Source: Leptospiraceae bacterium UBA2033 (lineage in GTDB: Bacteria > Spirochaetota > Leptospiria > Leptospirales > Leptospiraceae). From it: 32,908 nucleotides of DNA. The notes under the pieces were generated by a model that worked only from the letters and a program-made list of their open reading frames with translations, made no database searches and was not told the origin of the DNA. A program made the translations under genes and the position numbers. The stretch lies in NCBI GenBank assembly GCA_002333425.1, contig DDBL01000239.1:3193-36100 (forward strand), in the 5' to 3' direction. Below, one piece after another: positions 1 through 7,904 of this stretch. How positions within the stretch are numbered: position 1 is the stretch's first letter; each line of letters begins with the position of its first letter.

Positions 1-1823
1 ACTTTTTCGGCGGATGGATTTTTCCAACTGACAGTATCTAGGATTTGTTTTTGTTCTTTGGAATCAAGTTTGAGTTTGGAGTCTTTTAGAAATAAATTTA
101 AGTTCTCGGTAAATACATTGTAGTCGTCGTATTGTTTTTCTTTAAAATGTTCTTTTAGTTTATAAGCATTTTCTAATATAGATTTTTGAGTTTTCCAAGA
201 TTCTTTGTCTAGAATTTCTTTAAAGTCTTTTTCTTTTAAGACAATTTCTTCTTTCTTTAGATGTTCTTCTAGACTTTTGCGAATTGATTTTAAATCGGAG
301 TAAACTTGGTCGCCATATTTTTCATAAATCCATTCAGAAACTTCTTTGTATTTGGGAAGAAGTCGCAGAGTTTCCAATCTTTCTTTTGTAAATTGAACCG
401 ATAGGCGAAGTGGTCTTTCGATTGTAATTCTTCTATAACCAAAATCAGTTGTTTTGAAAACCTTTGCATCTTTAGTTTTTTTAAATGTATCAAATACTTT
501 GGTGATATGATCTATATCTTTTTGGATTAAATAATTTCTTTTACTTCCAAGAGACTTTCTCATTTTAGAAAAATATTCCGTTGCATTGACAAGGACTAAT
601 TTTTTCTTTTTGCTATCGACTTTTCTGTTATTTAAAACCCAAATATACGTAGCAATTCCCGTGTTATAAAACATATCCGTCGGAAGAGCCACAATTCCTT
701 CTAAAAGATCGTTTTCTAAAACATACCTTCTGATTTCTGATTCACCCGAACCGGCACCACCTGTAAAGAGAGGAGAACCATTGAGGATAATACCAATTTT
801 AGAACCACCTTCTTCTGGTTTTTTCATTTTGGCAATTAGATGAAGTAAAAATAAAAGGGAACCATCAGACACTCGAGGAAGTCCGGGACCAAATCTTCCT
901 TCGTTTCCTTTTTCTAAATGTTCTCTTTTAATTTCGTCTTCGTTCTTTTTCCAGTCCACTCCAAACGGAGGATTGGATAACATGTAATTAGCCTTAACAT
1001 TATAAAGTAGATCGTTGGATAAAGTATTTCCTAATTTTATATTGGCAACGTCTTGTCCTTTGATTAACATATCTCCTTTGCAGATTGCGTAGGACTCAGG
1101 ATTTAACTCCTGACCAAAAACATTTACCTTTACTTTTGGATTCATTTTTTCTATGTATTCACTGCTACTAGAAAGAAAACCACCTGTTCCAGCAGTGGGA
1201 TCATAGATATTGATAATGGCACCGGACTTAGAGACTTCTTTTTCTTCTTCGATAAAAATTAGAGACGTAGTGAGATAGACTATATCTCTCGGAGTAAAAT
1301 GTTCTCCCGCCGTTTCATTGGAGGACTCAGCGAATTTTCTGATTAGCTCTTCAAAGACAAGTCCCATATCGTAATTACTGATTACACTGGCAGAAAAATC
1401 TCTTTTAGCAAATTCTTTACAAATTTTATAGAGAAGGTTTGAGCTTTCCAATTGAATGATAAATTCTTTAAAATTCATCTTCTCAAAAATTTGTTTTGCT
1501 TCTTCCGAAAAGGATTCAATGTATTTGTTTAAGTTTAACGAGGTTTGATTTTCGCCCAACTTACTCAAATCGAGTTCGGATGTATTGTAGAATTGTAATT
1601 TGGCAACTTTTGTTAATTGGAGCTTTTGGGATTGTTCTGGTTGTTTTTTAATTTCTTTGTATTTTTCAATGACTGCTACTTTGGTTGGAGCAAGAACACA
1701 CTCTAACCTTCGTAAAATAGTAAAGGGAAGTATAATTCTTCCATATTGCGATTGTTTAAAGTCTCCCCGTAAAAGATCAGCGACAGCCCAAATCTCAGAG
1801 GCTAAATTATTTGTATCCTGCAT
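1..1823 (-). CDS. hsdM: Type I restriction-modification N6-adenine methyltransferase, M subunit (3' end cut by window edge)
   Basis: This gene encodes the modification subunit of a type I R-M system, which transfers a methyl group from SAM to adenine N6 and pairs with an HsdS specificity subunit. I translated 607 codons from the ATG at 1823 without meeting a stop, so the protein continues past position 1. An N-terminal helical region (residues ~1-165) is followed by the HFTPRD motif (175-180), the SAM-binding motif DPTAGTGGF (208-216) and the catalytic NPPFG (284-288). The charged C-terminal stretch after ~residue 480 makes it longer than a minimal HsdM of about 500 aa. AAGGAT lies about 6 nt before the ATG. 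The gene is downstream of radA on the same strand but separated by 120 bp. HsdS and HsdR are not in the window and may lie to the left. The family call is secure; the exact R-M subtype is inferred. Confidence 0.9.
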   Translation of the reverse strand, partial: MQDTNNLASEIWAVADLLRGDFKQSQYGRIILPFTILRRLECVLAPTKVAVIEKYKEIKKQPEQSQKLQLTKVAKLQFYNTSELDLSKLGENQTSLNLNKYIESFSEEAKQIFEKMNFKEFIIQLESSNLLYKICKEFAKRDFSASVISNYDMGLVFEELIRKFAESSNETAGEHFTPRDIVYLTTSLIFIEEEKEVSKSGAIINIYDPTAGTGGFLSSSSEYIEKMNPKVKVNVFGQELNPESYAICKGDMLIKGQDVANIKLGNTLSNDLLYNVKANYMLSNPPFGVDWKKNEDEIKREHLEKGNEGRFGPGLPRVSDGSLLFLLHLIAKMKKPEEGGSKIGIILNGSPLFTGGAGSGESEIRRYVLENDLLEGIVALPTDMFYNTGIATYIWVLNNRKVDSKKKKLVLVNATEYFSKMRKSLGSKRNYLIQKDIDHITKVFDTFKKTKDAKVFKTTDFGYRRITIERPLRLSVQFTKERLETLRLLPKYKEVSEWIYEKYGDQVYSDLKSIRKSLEEHLKKEEIVLKEKDFKEILDKESWKTQKSILENAYKLKEHFKEKQYDDYNVFTENLNLFLKDSKLKLDSKEQKQILDTVSWKNPSAEK

Positions 1824-1855
1824 TTGTTATCCTTATCAAAACTAAAGGATTGTAT

Positions 1856-1877
1856 GGTTATCATTTTGTCAATAACC
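1856..1877 (-). promoter_or_regulatory. Possible -35 box inside a GGTTAT/ATAACC dyad upstream of hsdM
   Basis: On the minus strand a perfect TTGACA (1867-1872) lies between 6-bp inverted arms GGTTAT and ATAACC (1856-1861 and 1872-1877, 10-nt spacer), about 45 nt before the hsdM start. The best -10-like match, TACAAT (1849-1854), is only 12 nt from TTGACA, which is too close for a standard sigma-70 promoter. The dyad could be an operator, but short arms like these are common in AT-rich DNA. Confidence 0.25.
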
Positions 1878-1943
1878 TAGTTTTTTAATTTCGGTGCGAA
1901 GAATACTATTTGAGTAAGATATACATTTGTAGAATTAAAAAAT

Positions 1944-3305
1944 CTAAAAAATCTTTTCTAATTCACGCACACTTTCGATTCCGATAAGTTCGATTTTGAG
2001 GTTTTTGTTTTGAATTTCTGGGATATTTCCCTTGGGTAATAGTAGGTGTTTGATTCCGATACTTTCTAATTCTTTGAGTCGAATGTTTAGATGGCTTACG
2101 GATCGGACTTCGCCAGAAAGACCAACTTCTCCAATTACCGCATAATGAGTCTTAGCCGTTTTTTCGATATAACTCGAAACGATAGACGCGCAAATTGCCA
2201 AGTCAAGGGCGGGTTCGTCAATATTTAGTCCACCGGCTAAGTTACAGAAAATATCACACTCTACCATTTTGAGTCCCATGAATTTTTCTAGAACAGCGGC
2301 AAGTAGTACGAGTCGTTTGTTATCGAGTCCTTCTGCAGTTCGCCTTGCTTGCGAGTAGGAGGAGCGGCTAACGAGTGCTTGTACTTCAACTGAAAGTGCA
2401 CGGCTTCCTTCCATTACTACAGAGATGATGGAGCCAGTTCTACTTTCGTGGTTAGAAGAGATAAAAAGATTGTGTTTGTCTTTTACCTCAGTAAGCCCAG
2501 TGGCACGCATTTCAAATACAGCTATATCGCCTACCGCACCAAATCGGTTTTTAATTCCACGAAGAAGTCGGTAGTAGTTTAGTTTGTCACTGTCAAAGTA
2601 CAATACAGTATCTACAATATGCTCTAAAACTTTTGGTCCTGCAATACTTCCTTCTTTTGTGATATGCCCTATTAGAAAAATTGGAATATTTGTTTTTTTG
2701 GCAGTTTCTAAAAGGATTTGAGAGCACTCTCTAAGTTGAGTTACAGTTCCTGCTCCGTTTGGAAGAGACTCTCTTGTGATCGTTTGAATGGAGTCAACGA
2801 ACACAACACCCGGCTCTTCGTTTACGATCATACTGGCAATGTTATCTACGTAGATTTCTGAGGAGATAAATATATTCTTTGATTCAATTCCCATTCGTTT
2901 GGCTCGAAGGCTAATCTGTCCTGCTGACTCTTCTCCTGAGATATAAAGCACTTTTTTATTTTTTGCGAGGCTTTTTGACATTTCCAGGATTAATGTCGAT
3001 TTGCCTACACCTGGCTCTCCGCCAATCAACGTCATACTTCCAGGGACAATGCCACCACCGAGCACATGATCTAGTTCACTAAATCCTGTAGGTATACGTT
3101 TGTAATCCTCTTCTTTTATGTCAGTGATTGGTCTTGGTTTCGCATAACGTTCGATTTGGTTTTTGGTGATTGTTTTGGCAAATCTTTCTTGTCCTCCTTC
3201 TTCTACAATGGTATTCCATTCTCCGCAAGATTCACATTTTCCCGCCCAACGAGAATAATCCTGTCCACAGGATTGACAAATAAAAAGTCGAACTGGTTTT
3301 TTCAA
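1944..3305 (-). CDS. radA: DNA repair protein RadA/Sms
   Basis: RadA is a RecA-like ATPase that helps process recombination intermediates. The 453-aa length is normal for the family. An N-terminal C4 zinc finger (C10, C13, C24, C27) is followed by the ATPase core with Walker A GEPGVGKST at ~96-104, the RadA-specific KNRFG motif near 250, and a C-terminal Lon-protease-like domain (LNIDEPALDLA region). The start is a TTG at 3305 whose last two bases form part of the TGA stop of the upstream rnd gene (TTGA overlap). No good Shine-Dalgarno is visible, so initiation probably depends on coupling to rnd translation. The next in-frame Met falls after the zinc finger and would remove it. Confidence 0.97.
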   Translation of the reverse strand: MKKPVRLFICQSCGQDYSRWAGKCESCGEWNTIVEEGGQERFAKTITKNQIERYAKPRPITDIKEEDYKRIPTGFSELDHVLGGGIVPGSMTLIGGEPGVGKSTLILEMSKSLAKNKKVLYISGEESAGQISLRAKRMGIESKNIFISSEIYVDNIASMIVNEEPGVVFVDSIQTITRESLPNGAGTVTQLRECSQILLETAKKTNIPIFLIGHITKEGSIAGPKVLEHIVDTVLYFDSDKLNYYRLLRGIKNRFGAVGDIAVFEMRATGLTEVKDKHNLFISSNHESRTGSIISVVMEGSRALSVEVQALVSRSSYSQARRTAEGLDNKRLVLLAAVLEKFMGLKMVECDIFCNLAGGLNIDEPALDLAICASIVSSYIEKTAKTHYAVIGEVGLSGEVRSVSHLNIRLKELESIGIKHLLLPKGNIPEIQNKNLKIELIGIESVRELEKIF

Positions 3306-3982
3306 TGTTCTAAAATATCTCTCAGTTCTAAGTAGTCTAGTTCAACAAGAGTTGGCAAAAAGGAAAAACATTTCTCAGCTAGTTCTAGTCTTTTTTCACG
3401 AATTAAAATTTCAGTGAGTTGGTGTTCTAAAGAAATCAAATAACGCACATCTTCAGCCGCATATTCTAATTGATCTTTGGATAATATCTTTTTGCCCCAG
3501 TCGCTGGATTGATTTTTTTTGTCAATGTTTACGTCGAAGAATTCGCGAATCAGTTCTTTGAGTCCGTGTTTATCTGTGTAGGTTCGACCAAGTTTGCTTG
3601 CAATTTTTGTACAGAATAAACCTTGCACTTGGATTCCTAAAAATGCTTTTAGAAACCCCATGTCCATTCTGGCAAAATGAAAAATTTTTATGATCTCTGG
3701 ATTTTCAAAAAGTTTTTGAAGTTTAGGTGCTTCTTTTTGGTCAGGTAAAATTTGGATTAGGCTAAATCTGTTACTTGAGTCGCAGATTTGCACTAAACAG
3801 AGTCTATCTCGTCTGGGATTTAGACCCATCATTTCGCAGTCTATAGCGAGTCTATTGTCTTGTGAATACGCTTGGAAGTATTCGTCGTCTAGGTCTGATT
3901 GAAAAACTTTAGGTTTTATGGTTGAATGTTTTTGCTGCATAATTTGTAAATACTTAATACTCTTTTTATTGATTGAAAACAC
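3302..3982 (-). CDS. rnd: Ribonuclease D-like 3'-5' exonuclease
   Basis: This is a DEDDy-family 3'-5' exoribonuclease, probably acting in tRNA or small-RNA 3' trimming. The DEDD motifs are visible: D48 and E50 in AIDCEMMGL, the Asp in FHFARMDMGFL, and YAAEDVRYL for ExoIII with its Tyr and Asp. At 226 aa it has only the nuclease domain plus a short tail and lacks room for the HRDC domains of E. coli RNase D. The start is uncertain: GTG at 3982 and ATG at 3940 (212 aa) are in frame, and neither has a convincing Shine-Dalgarno. It is transcribed divergently from the alpha-galactosidase gene across 44 bp and overlaps radA by 4 bp, so rnd-radA form a two-gene operon. Confidence 0.9.
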   Translation of the reverse strand: MFSINKKSIKYLQIMQQKHSTIKPKVFQSDLDDEYFQAYSQDNRLAIDCEMMGLNPRRDRLCLVQICDSSNRFSLIQILPDQKEAPKLQKLFENPEIIKIFHFARMDMGFLKAFLGIQVQGLFCTKIASKLGRTYTDKHGLKELIREFFDVNIDKKNQSSDWGKKILSKDQLEYAAEDVRYLISLEHQLTEILIREKRLELAEKCFSFLPTLVELDYLELRDILEH

Positions 3983-4026
3983 AATCGTAGAAAGTGTTTT
4001 TTATAATACCATAATTATAGGACAAA

Positions 4027-5937
4027 ATGAATAAAGCCACTTTAAAATATAAAATTTTTAACAAAATAATCTATTCTGAATTTAGAAAACATTCTGAGAA
4101 CAGATTTTTAAGCCAAGACAATCTATTCGAGTTAAAATTTTCCATGAAAAAAGATAAATCGGAGAATATGATTTACTCAGGCAGTTTGTCTTGGATTGAT
4201 CAACAAAGACCTTCTATAGGACTTGTTATTTTAGATTTGAAAATTGAATTGGATTTTGCTCCGTCTCTATCGAATCTCAAGGTATACCAACATGGTTACC
4301 AGTCTTGGAGTTTTACGTCCACATATACAGAAGAAGAAAAAGATACATCTCCTAAGTTACTTGGATTTTTAAGATATGGTCAGGAAAATATTTATACAGA
4401 CCATTCCGATAAAGCCGGAAATTTTATTAGCGAAGCTTTACTTCTTGCTCATTCCAATTCAGAGGACAAAGGTTTTATCATTGGTGTAAATGAAGTAGGG
4501 GATCAAAATACCAAATTTCAAATTCTTTGGGACAAACAACGAGTAGTCTCACTTACTATCATTTATGATTTTTATTGTTCACCCGAATTTAAAATTAACA
4601 CTCCACTTGAACTAACACAGGTAAAGTTAGAATCATTTGAAAAAACGTCACCCGAAATGATTCTAGAAGAATTTGGTTTAGCACTTGGAAAAAAATACAA
4701 AGTAAAACCTTTTGAAGAAGATGTTCCTACTGGATGGTGTTCTTGGTACTATTATTATACCAATATTTCTGAAGCAATTATTCTATCCAATCTCCATGAA
4801 GTAAAAAATCGTAAACTCCCAATTGAGTTTTTTCAAATTGATGATGGTTATCAAAATGAAATTGGAGATTGGACTGTGGTTAATGAGAAGTTTCCTCGCG
4901 GAGTTCGATTTCTCGCAGAAGAAATTAGAAAACAGGATTTGAAACCTGGGATTTGGCTCGCTCCTTTTTTGGTTCGAAAAAAGAGTTCTTTTTTTACTCT
5001 CTATCCAGAAGCGATTTTAAAAGATGAAAAAGGTAATCCAGTTCCTGCTATTTGGAATCCACTTTGGGGTATGGATTATACATATACTTTGGATGTGACT
5101 CATCCTAAATCCATTGAGTTTTTAGAGGAACTTTTTAAAACATTCACTCGTGACTATGGTTATAATTACCTCAAATTAGATTTTCTATTTTCGGCTTCTC
5201 TCATGGGAGTTCCGTATAATAAACGTTTAACTCCATCAGAGAGATATAGACAAGCACTTGAGCTCATTCGCAAAGTCGTTGGGAAAAATACTTTTTTACT
5301 TGGTTGTGGCGCACCACTTATTCCTTCGATTGGAATTTTTGATGGAATGCGAATTGGTTGTGATGTAACACCATTCTGGTATCCCGAAATCAAACGAAGA
5401 CTTCTCAAGGACAAACACGCATTATCCACAGAGAAAGGTTTGATTAATACAATCACTAGAAGTTTTATGCATCGTAATTTGTGGTTAAATGATCCTGATT
5501 GTTTGATTGTACGAAAAGAAAAAAATAAAATGACTCCATCGCAAACAATCCTTATGGCGACAGTGATGGCGATGAGTGGAGGAATTTTACTGGTGAGTGA
5601 TAATCTTGTAACCATTGAACCAGACCGAGTTGAAATTTTGGAAAAAGCAATTGAGCTTAGTAAACTTTGCCAAAAGAAAAAATCTATTCCACTTGGGATG
5701 TTTGGGAATAGTTTTCCAAGAGGTTTTCTAAATCAGGCTGGTTTTTTTGGAGTATGGAATCCTACTGAAAAAGACGAATGGATTGAACTGAGTATTCCTT
5801 TGAAAATTAAACTAAATGATACAGTAGACTACTGGACTGGCGAAAAGATTTTTAGTCTTGAGATTGATAATACATTAAGAAAAATAAAAGTAATGTTAAA
5901 ACCATTCCAAGCCATAGTGATTGGTGTTAAAAATTAG
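4027..5937 (+). CDS. GH36-family alpha-galactosidase-like glycoside hydrolase
   Basis: The protein (636 aa) has the GH36/melibiase layout: an N-terminal beta-sandwich (about 1-225), a TIM barrel starting at the PTGWCSWYYYY motif, and a C-terminal beta domain. In the barrel are FFQIDDGYQ, KPGIWLAPF, and YLKLDFL with the likely nucleophile D385. RIGCDVTPFW contains the likely acid/base D446. It should release terminal alpha-galactose or a related sugar from oligosaccharides or glycoconjugates, but the substrate cannot be read from sequence. There is no signal peptide, so it is probably cytoplasmic. AGGA precedes the ATG by about 5 nt. No transporter or sugar-utilisation genes sit next to it. 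Confidence 0.9.
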   Translation: MNKATLKYKIFNKIIYSEFRKHSENRFLSQDNLFELKFSMKKDKSENMIYSGSLSWIDQQRPSIGLVILDLKIELDFAPSLSNLKVYQHGYQSWSFTSTYTEEEKDTSPKLLGFLRYGQENIYTDHSDKAGNFISEALLLAHSNSEDKGFIIGVNEVGDQNTKFQILWDKQRVVSLTIIYDFYCSPEFKINTPLELTQVKLESFEKTSPEMILEEFGLALGKKYKVKPFEEDVPTGWCSWYYYYTNISEAIILSNLHEVKNRKLPIEFFQIDDGYQNEIGDWTVVNEKFPRGVRFLAEEIRKQDLKPGIWLAPFLVRKKSSFFTLYPEAILKDEKGNPVPAIWNPLWGMDYTYTLDVTHPKSIEFLEELFKTFTRDYGYNYLKLDFLFSASLMGVPYNKRLTPSERYRQALELIRKVVGKNTFLLGCGAPLIPSIGIFDGMRIGCDVTPFWYPEIKRRLLKDKHALSTEKGLINTITRSFMHRNLWLNDPDCLIVRKEKNKMTPSQTILMATVMAMSGGILLVSDNLVTIEPDRVEILEKAIELSKLCQKKKSIPLGMFGNSFPRGFLNQAGFFGVWNPTEKDEWIELSIPLKIKLNDTVDYWTGEKIFSLEIDNTLRKIKVMLKPFQAIVIGVKN

Positions 5938-5995
5938 GTTGCCATCTTGTTTCTGCTACGGTTATTGTTTGAAAAATGAATTTCAGGAGATTACT

Positions 5996-6469
5996 ATGAA
6001 ACTTACTATTTTTATTTTACTCGTAAGTCTTTTTTTGTTTAATTGTGCTGCCTCTGAATCTGTTGGCTCTCTTTCTACTTCGGTAAATGGAATATCGACT
6101 TCGTCCAATTCGATTCTAAAACTTTCCGATTCTGTGCAAAGTATTTCTGGTTCTTTGCAATCAATCAGTGGTTCTAGCTCTGGTGGGGGGAAATCACAAA
6201 TGCAAGTCTATCAAATGGATATTCGAGATTTGACTGCGATTTATTATAAGAATGGATTTGACTCCGAATACAATTCCGATTTAGCCCAAGTTGCTAAAAC
6301 GAATGGAATTTTAAATTGGGAATCCGATCCGTCTACTTATGTTGGAATTGGGCAGGGATTAAGAAAAGCGCACGTGGAAGAATCTGAGTTTCAGATTTTT
6401 CTAAGTAAGATTGATGGAAGTAGAAAATCACTCCGTTCCTATCTTTCACAAGGATATTACTCTTTGTAG
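5996..6469 (+). CDS. Serine-rich putative lipoprotein of a Leptospira-like family
   Basis: A 157-aa protein starts at the ATG preceded by AGGAGA (5985-5990). An in-frame upstream extension would overlap the galactosidase gene and bury the signal peptide. The hydrophobic signal (IFILLVSLFLF) ends in the lipobox LFNC, so the mature protein should be lipid-anchored. Residues ~25-65 are a low-complexity Ser-rich stretch with a roughly seven-residue beat (SVGSLSTSV, SVQSISGSLQSIS), which suggests a fibrous or coiled-coil stalk. A globular C-terminal part follows (YQMDIRDLTAIYYKNG...). I associate this architecture with uncharacterised Leptospira lipoproteins; its function is unknown. The gene lies 58 bp after the galactosidase and may be cotranscribed. 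Confidence 0.8.
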   Translation: MKLTIFILLVSLFLFNCAASESVGSLSTSVNGISTSSNSILKLSDSVQSISGSLQSISGSSSGGGKSQMQVYQMDIRDLTAIYYKNGFDSEYNSDLAQVAKTNGILNWESDPSTYVGIGQGLRKAHVEESEFQIFLSKIDGSRKSLRSYLSQGYYSL

Positions 6470-6491
6470 TCCTAGATTTTGTATCTAAATT

Positions 6492-6541
6492 AGCATTTTT
6501 GAGTATAGATTCATCCGATTCTTAAAAATGCTTGCTTTTTT
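6492..6541 (+). terminator. Intrinsic terminator after the lipoprotein gene
   Basis: AGCATTTTTGAG (6492-6503) pairs with CTTAAAAATGCT (6521-6532), giving a 12-bp stem with one G-T wobble and a 17-nt loop. TGC and a run of six T follow (6536-6541). The stem is AT-rich, but position and T-run fit termination of the lipoprotein transcript. Confidence 0.6.
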
Positions 6542-6609
6542 CCTAAAGTATTGCAGAATGTGATAAAAAAATTCTATTCAAATGAAAAAAAACGTTCGAG
6601 GATACTATT

Positions 6610-7311
6610 ATGATGACCACAGGGATAAACTCTCAAAATCAAAGTCAATTGTACTCTCAGAAGCCAAGAGAGAATGATACCATTTACTATGTTGGGCATG
6701 GACAACTAGAAAAAGCCAGTTCCAATACTTCGATTATGCATGTGATTTCTCATGAACTGGATCACGTCGCAGAATTCAAATCACAGGCGATTCGTGATCG
6801 TGCTGAAATTCGTAGTCTAGATATGAAAATTGACTATGAATACAGAAATGGGAAATTAGTTGCTGTAGGTGGAGAGACCTCTGTGACCACAGAGCCTGCT
6901 CGAGAAACATCCAAACGTGCCTTTCCTGCTCTAAGAGAAGATACAATCGATCTCAATGCCCTAAAAAAGCCTGAGTTAGTAAGTGACGGTCTTACTATGC
7001 AAGAAAGCAAATTAAAGGATAAGTTAGAGCAGATAGAAACGGAAATTGATTTATCTTTAAAGAAAACTTACTATAGCGATCCCAATTTTAAAAGCTCTGC
7101 TGACATTAAAGATGAAGCAAGAGAACAAGAATTACGAGAAACTAAAAGTCGTATCAGTCTTCAGCTAGAAGAGTTACGAAATAAAGAGTTCATCGAAAAA
7201 TCTCGTTCTTTGATGGCTAAGATCAAAACGCTACAAAATAATTTTAGAGATTCATTGGTTAAGTTAGGACTTATGCAAGGAACTGGCAACAGTTTGGATA
7301 TGTTAGCCTAG
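6610..7311 (+). CDS. SprA-related putative HExxH metalloprotease
   Basis: The 233-aa protein resembles the SprA-related family (Pfam PF12118). The helix MHVISHELDHVAEFKSQ carries an HExxH motif (H48, E49, H52). About 45 residues later comes the family-style segment YEYRNGKLVAVGGETSV, close to the usual 'YAVGGEV' signature but with T in place of V. The C-terminal half (about 120-225) is a Lys/Glu-rich coiled coil (KDKLEQIETEIDL..., ELRETKSRISLQLEELRNKE). There is no signal peptide or membrane segment. HExxH suggests zinc-dependent proteolysis, but I know of no established biochemical activity for this family. GAGGA (6598-6602) supports ATG 6610; ATG 6613 directly follows. The gene stands alone after a terminator and converges on engB. 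Confidence 0.75.
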   Translation: MMTTGINSQNQSQLYSQKPRENDTIYYVGHGQLEKASSNTSIMHVISHELDHVAEFKSQAIRDRAEIRSLDMKIDYEYRNGKLVAVGGETSVTTEPARETSKRAFPALREDTIDLNALKKPELVSDGLTMQESKLKDKLEQIETEIDLSLKKTYYSDPNFKSSADIKDEAREQELRETKSRISLQLEELRNKEFIEKSRSLMAKIKTLQNNFRDSLVKLGLMQGTGNSLDMLA

Positions 7312-7904
7312 TATTCCAAAAGTAAGTTTCTGATTTCCAAAATTCCTGTTTTTGTTTTTGTAGATGTTGGAAAGATTAAAAGCTCGGGAAATTCTTGTTC
7401 TAAAAATTTAGTTTCTTTTTTCAATCTAGCTTTGTCTTTTTGATTTAGTTTATCCGCTTTTGTTCTAATTAAAACTGGTTTTATATTTTTTTCAAATGCT
7501 GTTTCTATGAGCAGCTTTTCTTCTTCAGGTAAATCTCTCGCCGAATCACACAACACAAATAGAAGTTTCAATGTTGTTACGTGATTGAGATAACCGTTTA
7601 CAATATCGATCAAATCGTCTCTTGTTTGGTTTGATGCTTTCGCATATCCAAATCCAGGAAGATCTACTAAAAAATAATGATCGTTTAGGAGGAAAAAATT
7701 AATAAGTCGCGTTTTACCAGGAGTAGCCGAAACCCTTGCAATTTCTTTTCGTTCTAGAATTGCGTTGAGTAAACTAGATTTACCAGCATTAGATCTTCCG
7801 CAAAAGGCGATCTGTGGCATGGTGGGATTTTCTGGAATTTTTGTCCAATCCACGTGAGAGGAGTGAAAAGCAGAAGAGTGAATGATTAAATTGCCTGTTC
7901 TCAT
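7308..7904 (-). CDS. engB: Ribosome-biogenesis GTPase EngB/YsxC
   Basis: A small TRAFAC GTPase that in other bacteria is essential for assembly of the large ribosomal subunit. The 198-aa length is typical. G1 is GRSNAGKSSL (near residue 36), switch/G2 is in the PGKTRLINFF segment, G3 is DLPGFGYA, G4 is TKADKL and G5 is the STKTKTG region. Its ATG overlaps the TGA of tilS by 4 bp (ATGA, 7901-7904), with TAGGAG about 10 nt upstream inside tilS. Its stop shares a palindromic CTAG (7308-7311) with the stop of the convergent SprA-like gene. It is the last gene of the SpoIIE-tilS-engB operon. Confidence 0.96.
   Translation of the reverse strand: MRTGNLIIHSSAFHSSHVDWTKIPENPTMPQIAFCGRSNAGKSSLLNAILERKEIARVSATPGKTRLINFFLLNDHYFLVDLPGFGYAKASNQTRDDLIDIVNGYLNHVTTLKLLFVLCDSARDLPEEEKLLIETAFEKNIKPVLIRTKADKLNQKDKARLKKETKFLEQEFPELLIFPTSTKTKTGILEIRNLLLEY

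Noticed and set aside
1600..1845. Plus-strand open frame of 81 codons
   Set aside because: It is antisense to the N-terminal coding region of hsdM, whose translation matches the methyltransferase family; no ribosome-binding site or recognisable protein.
5166..5615. 149-codon minus-strand open frame
   Set aside because: It is fully antisense to the catalytic barrel of the GH36 gene, and its composition looks like a shadow of the other strand.
5921..5995. Upstream extension of the Ser-rich lipoprotein
   Set aside because: It would overlap the GH36 gene and place the hydrophobic signal internally; AGGAGA sits in front of the internal ATG at 5996.
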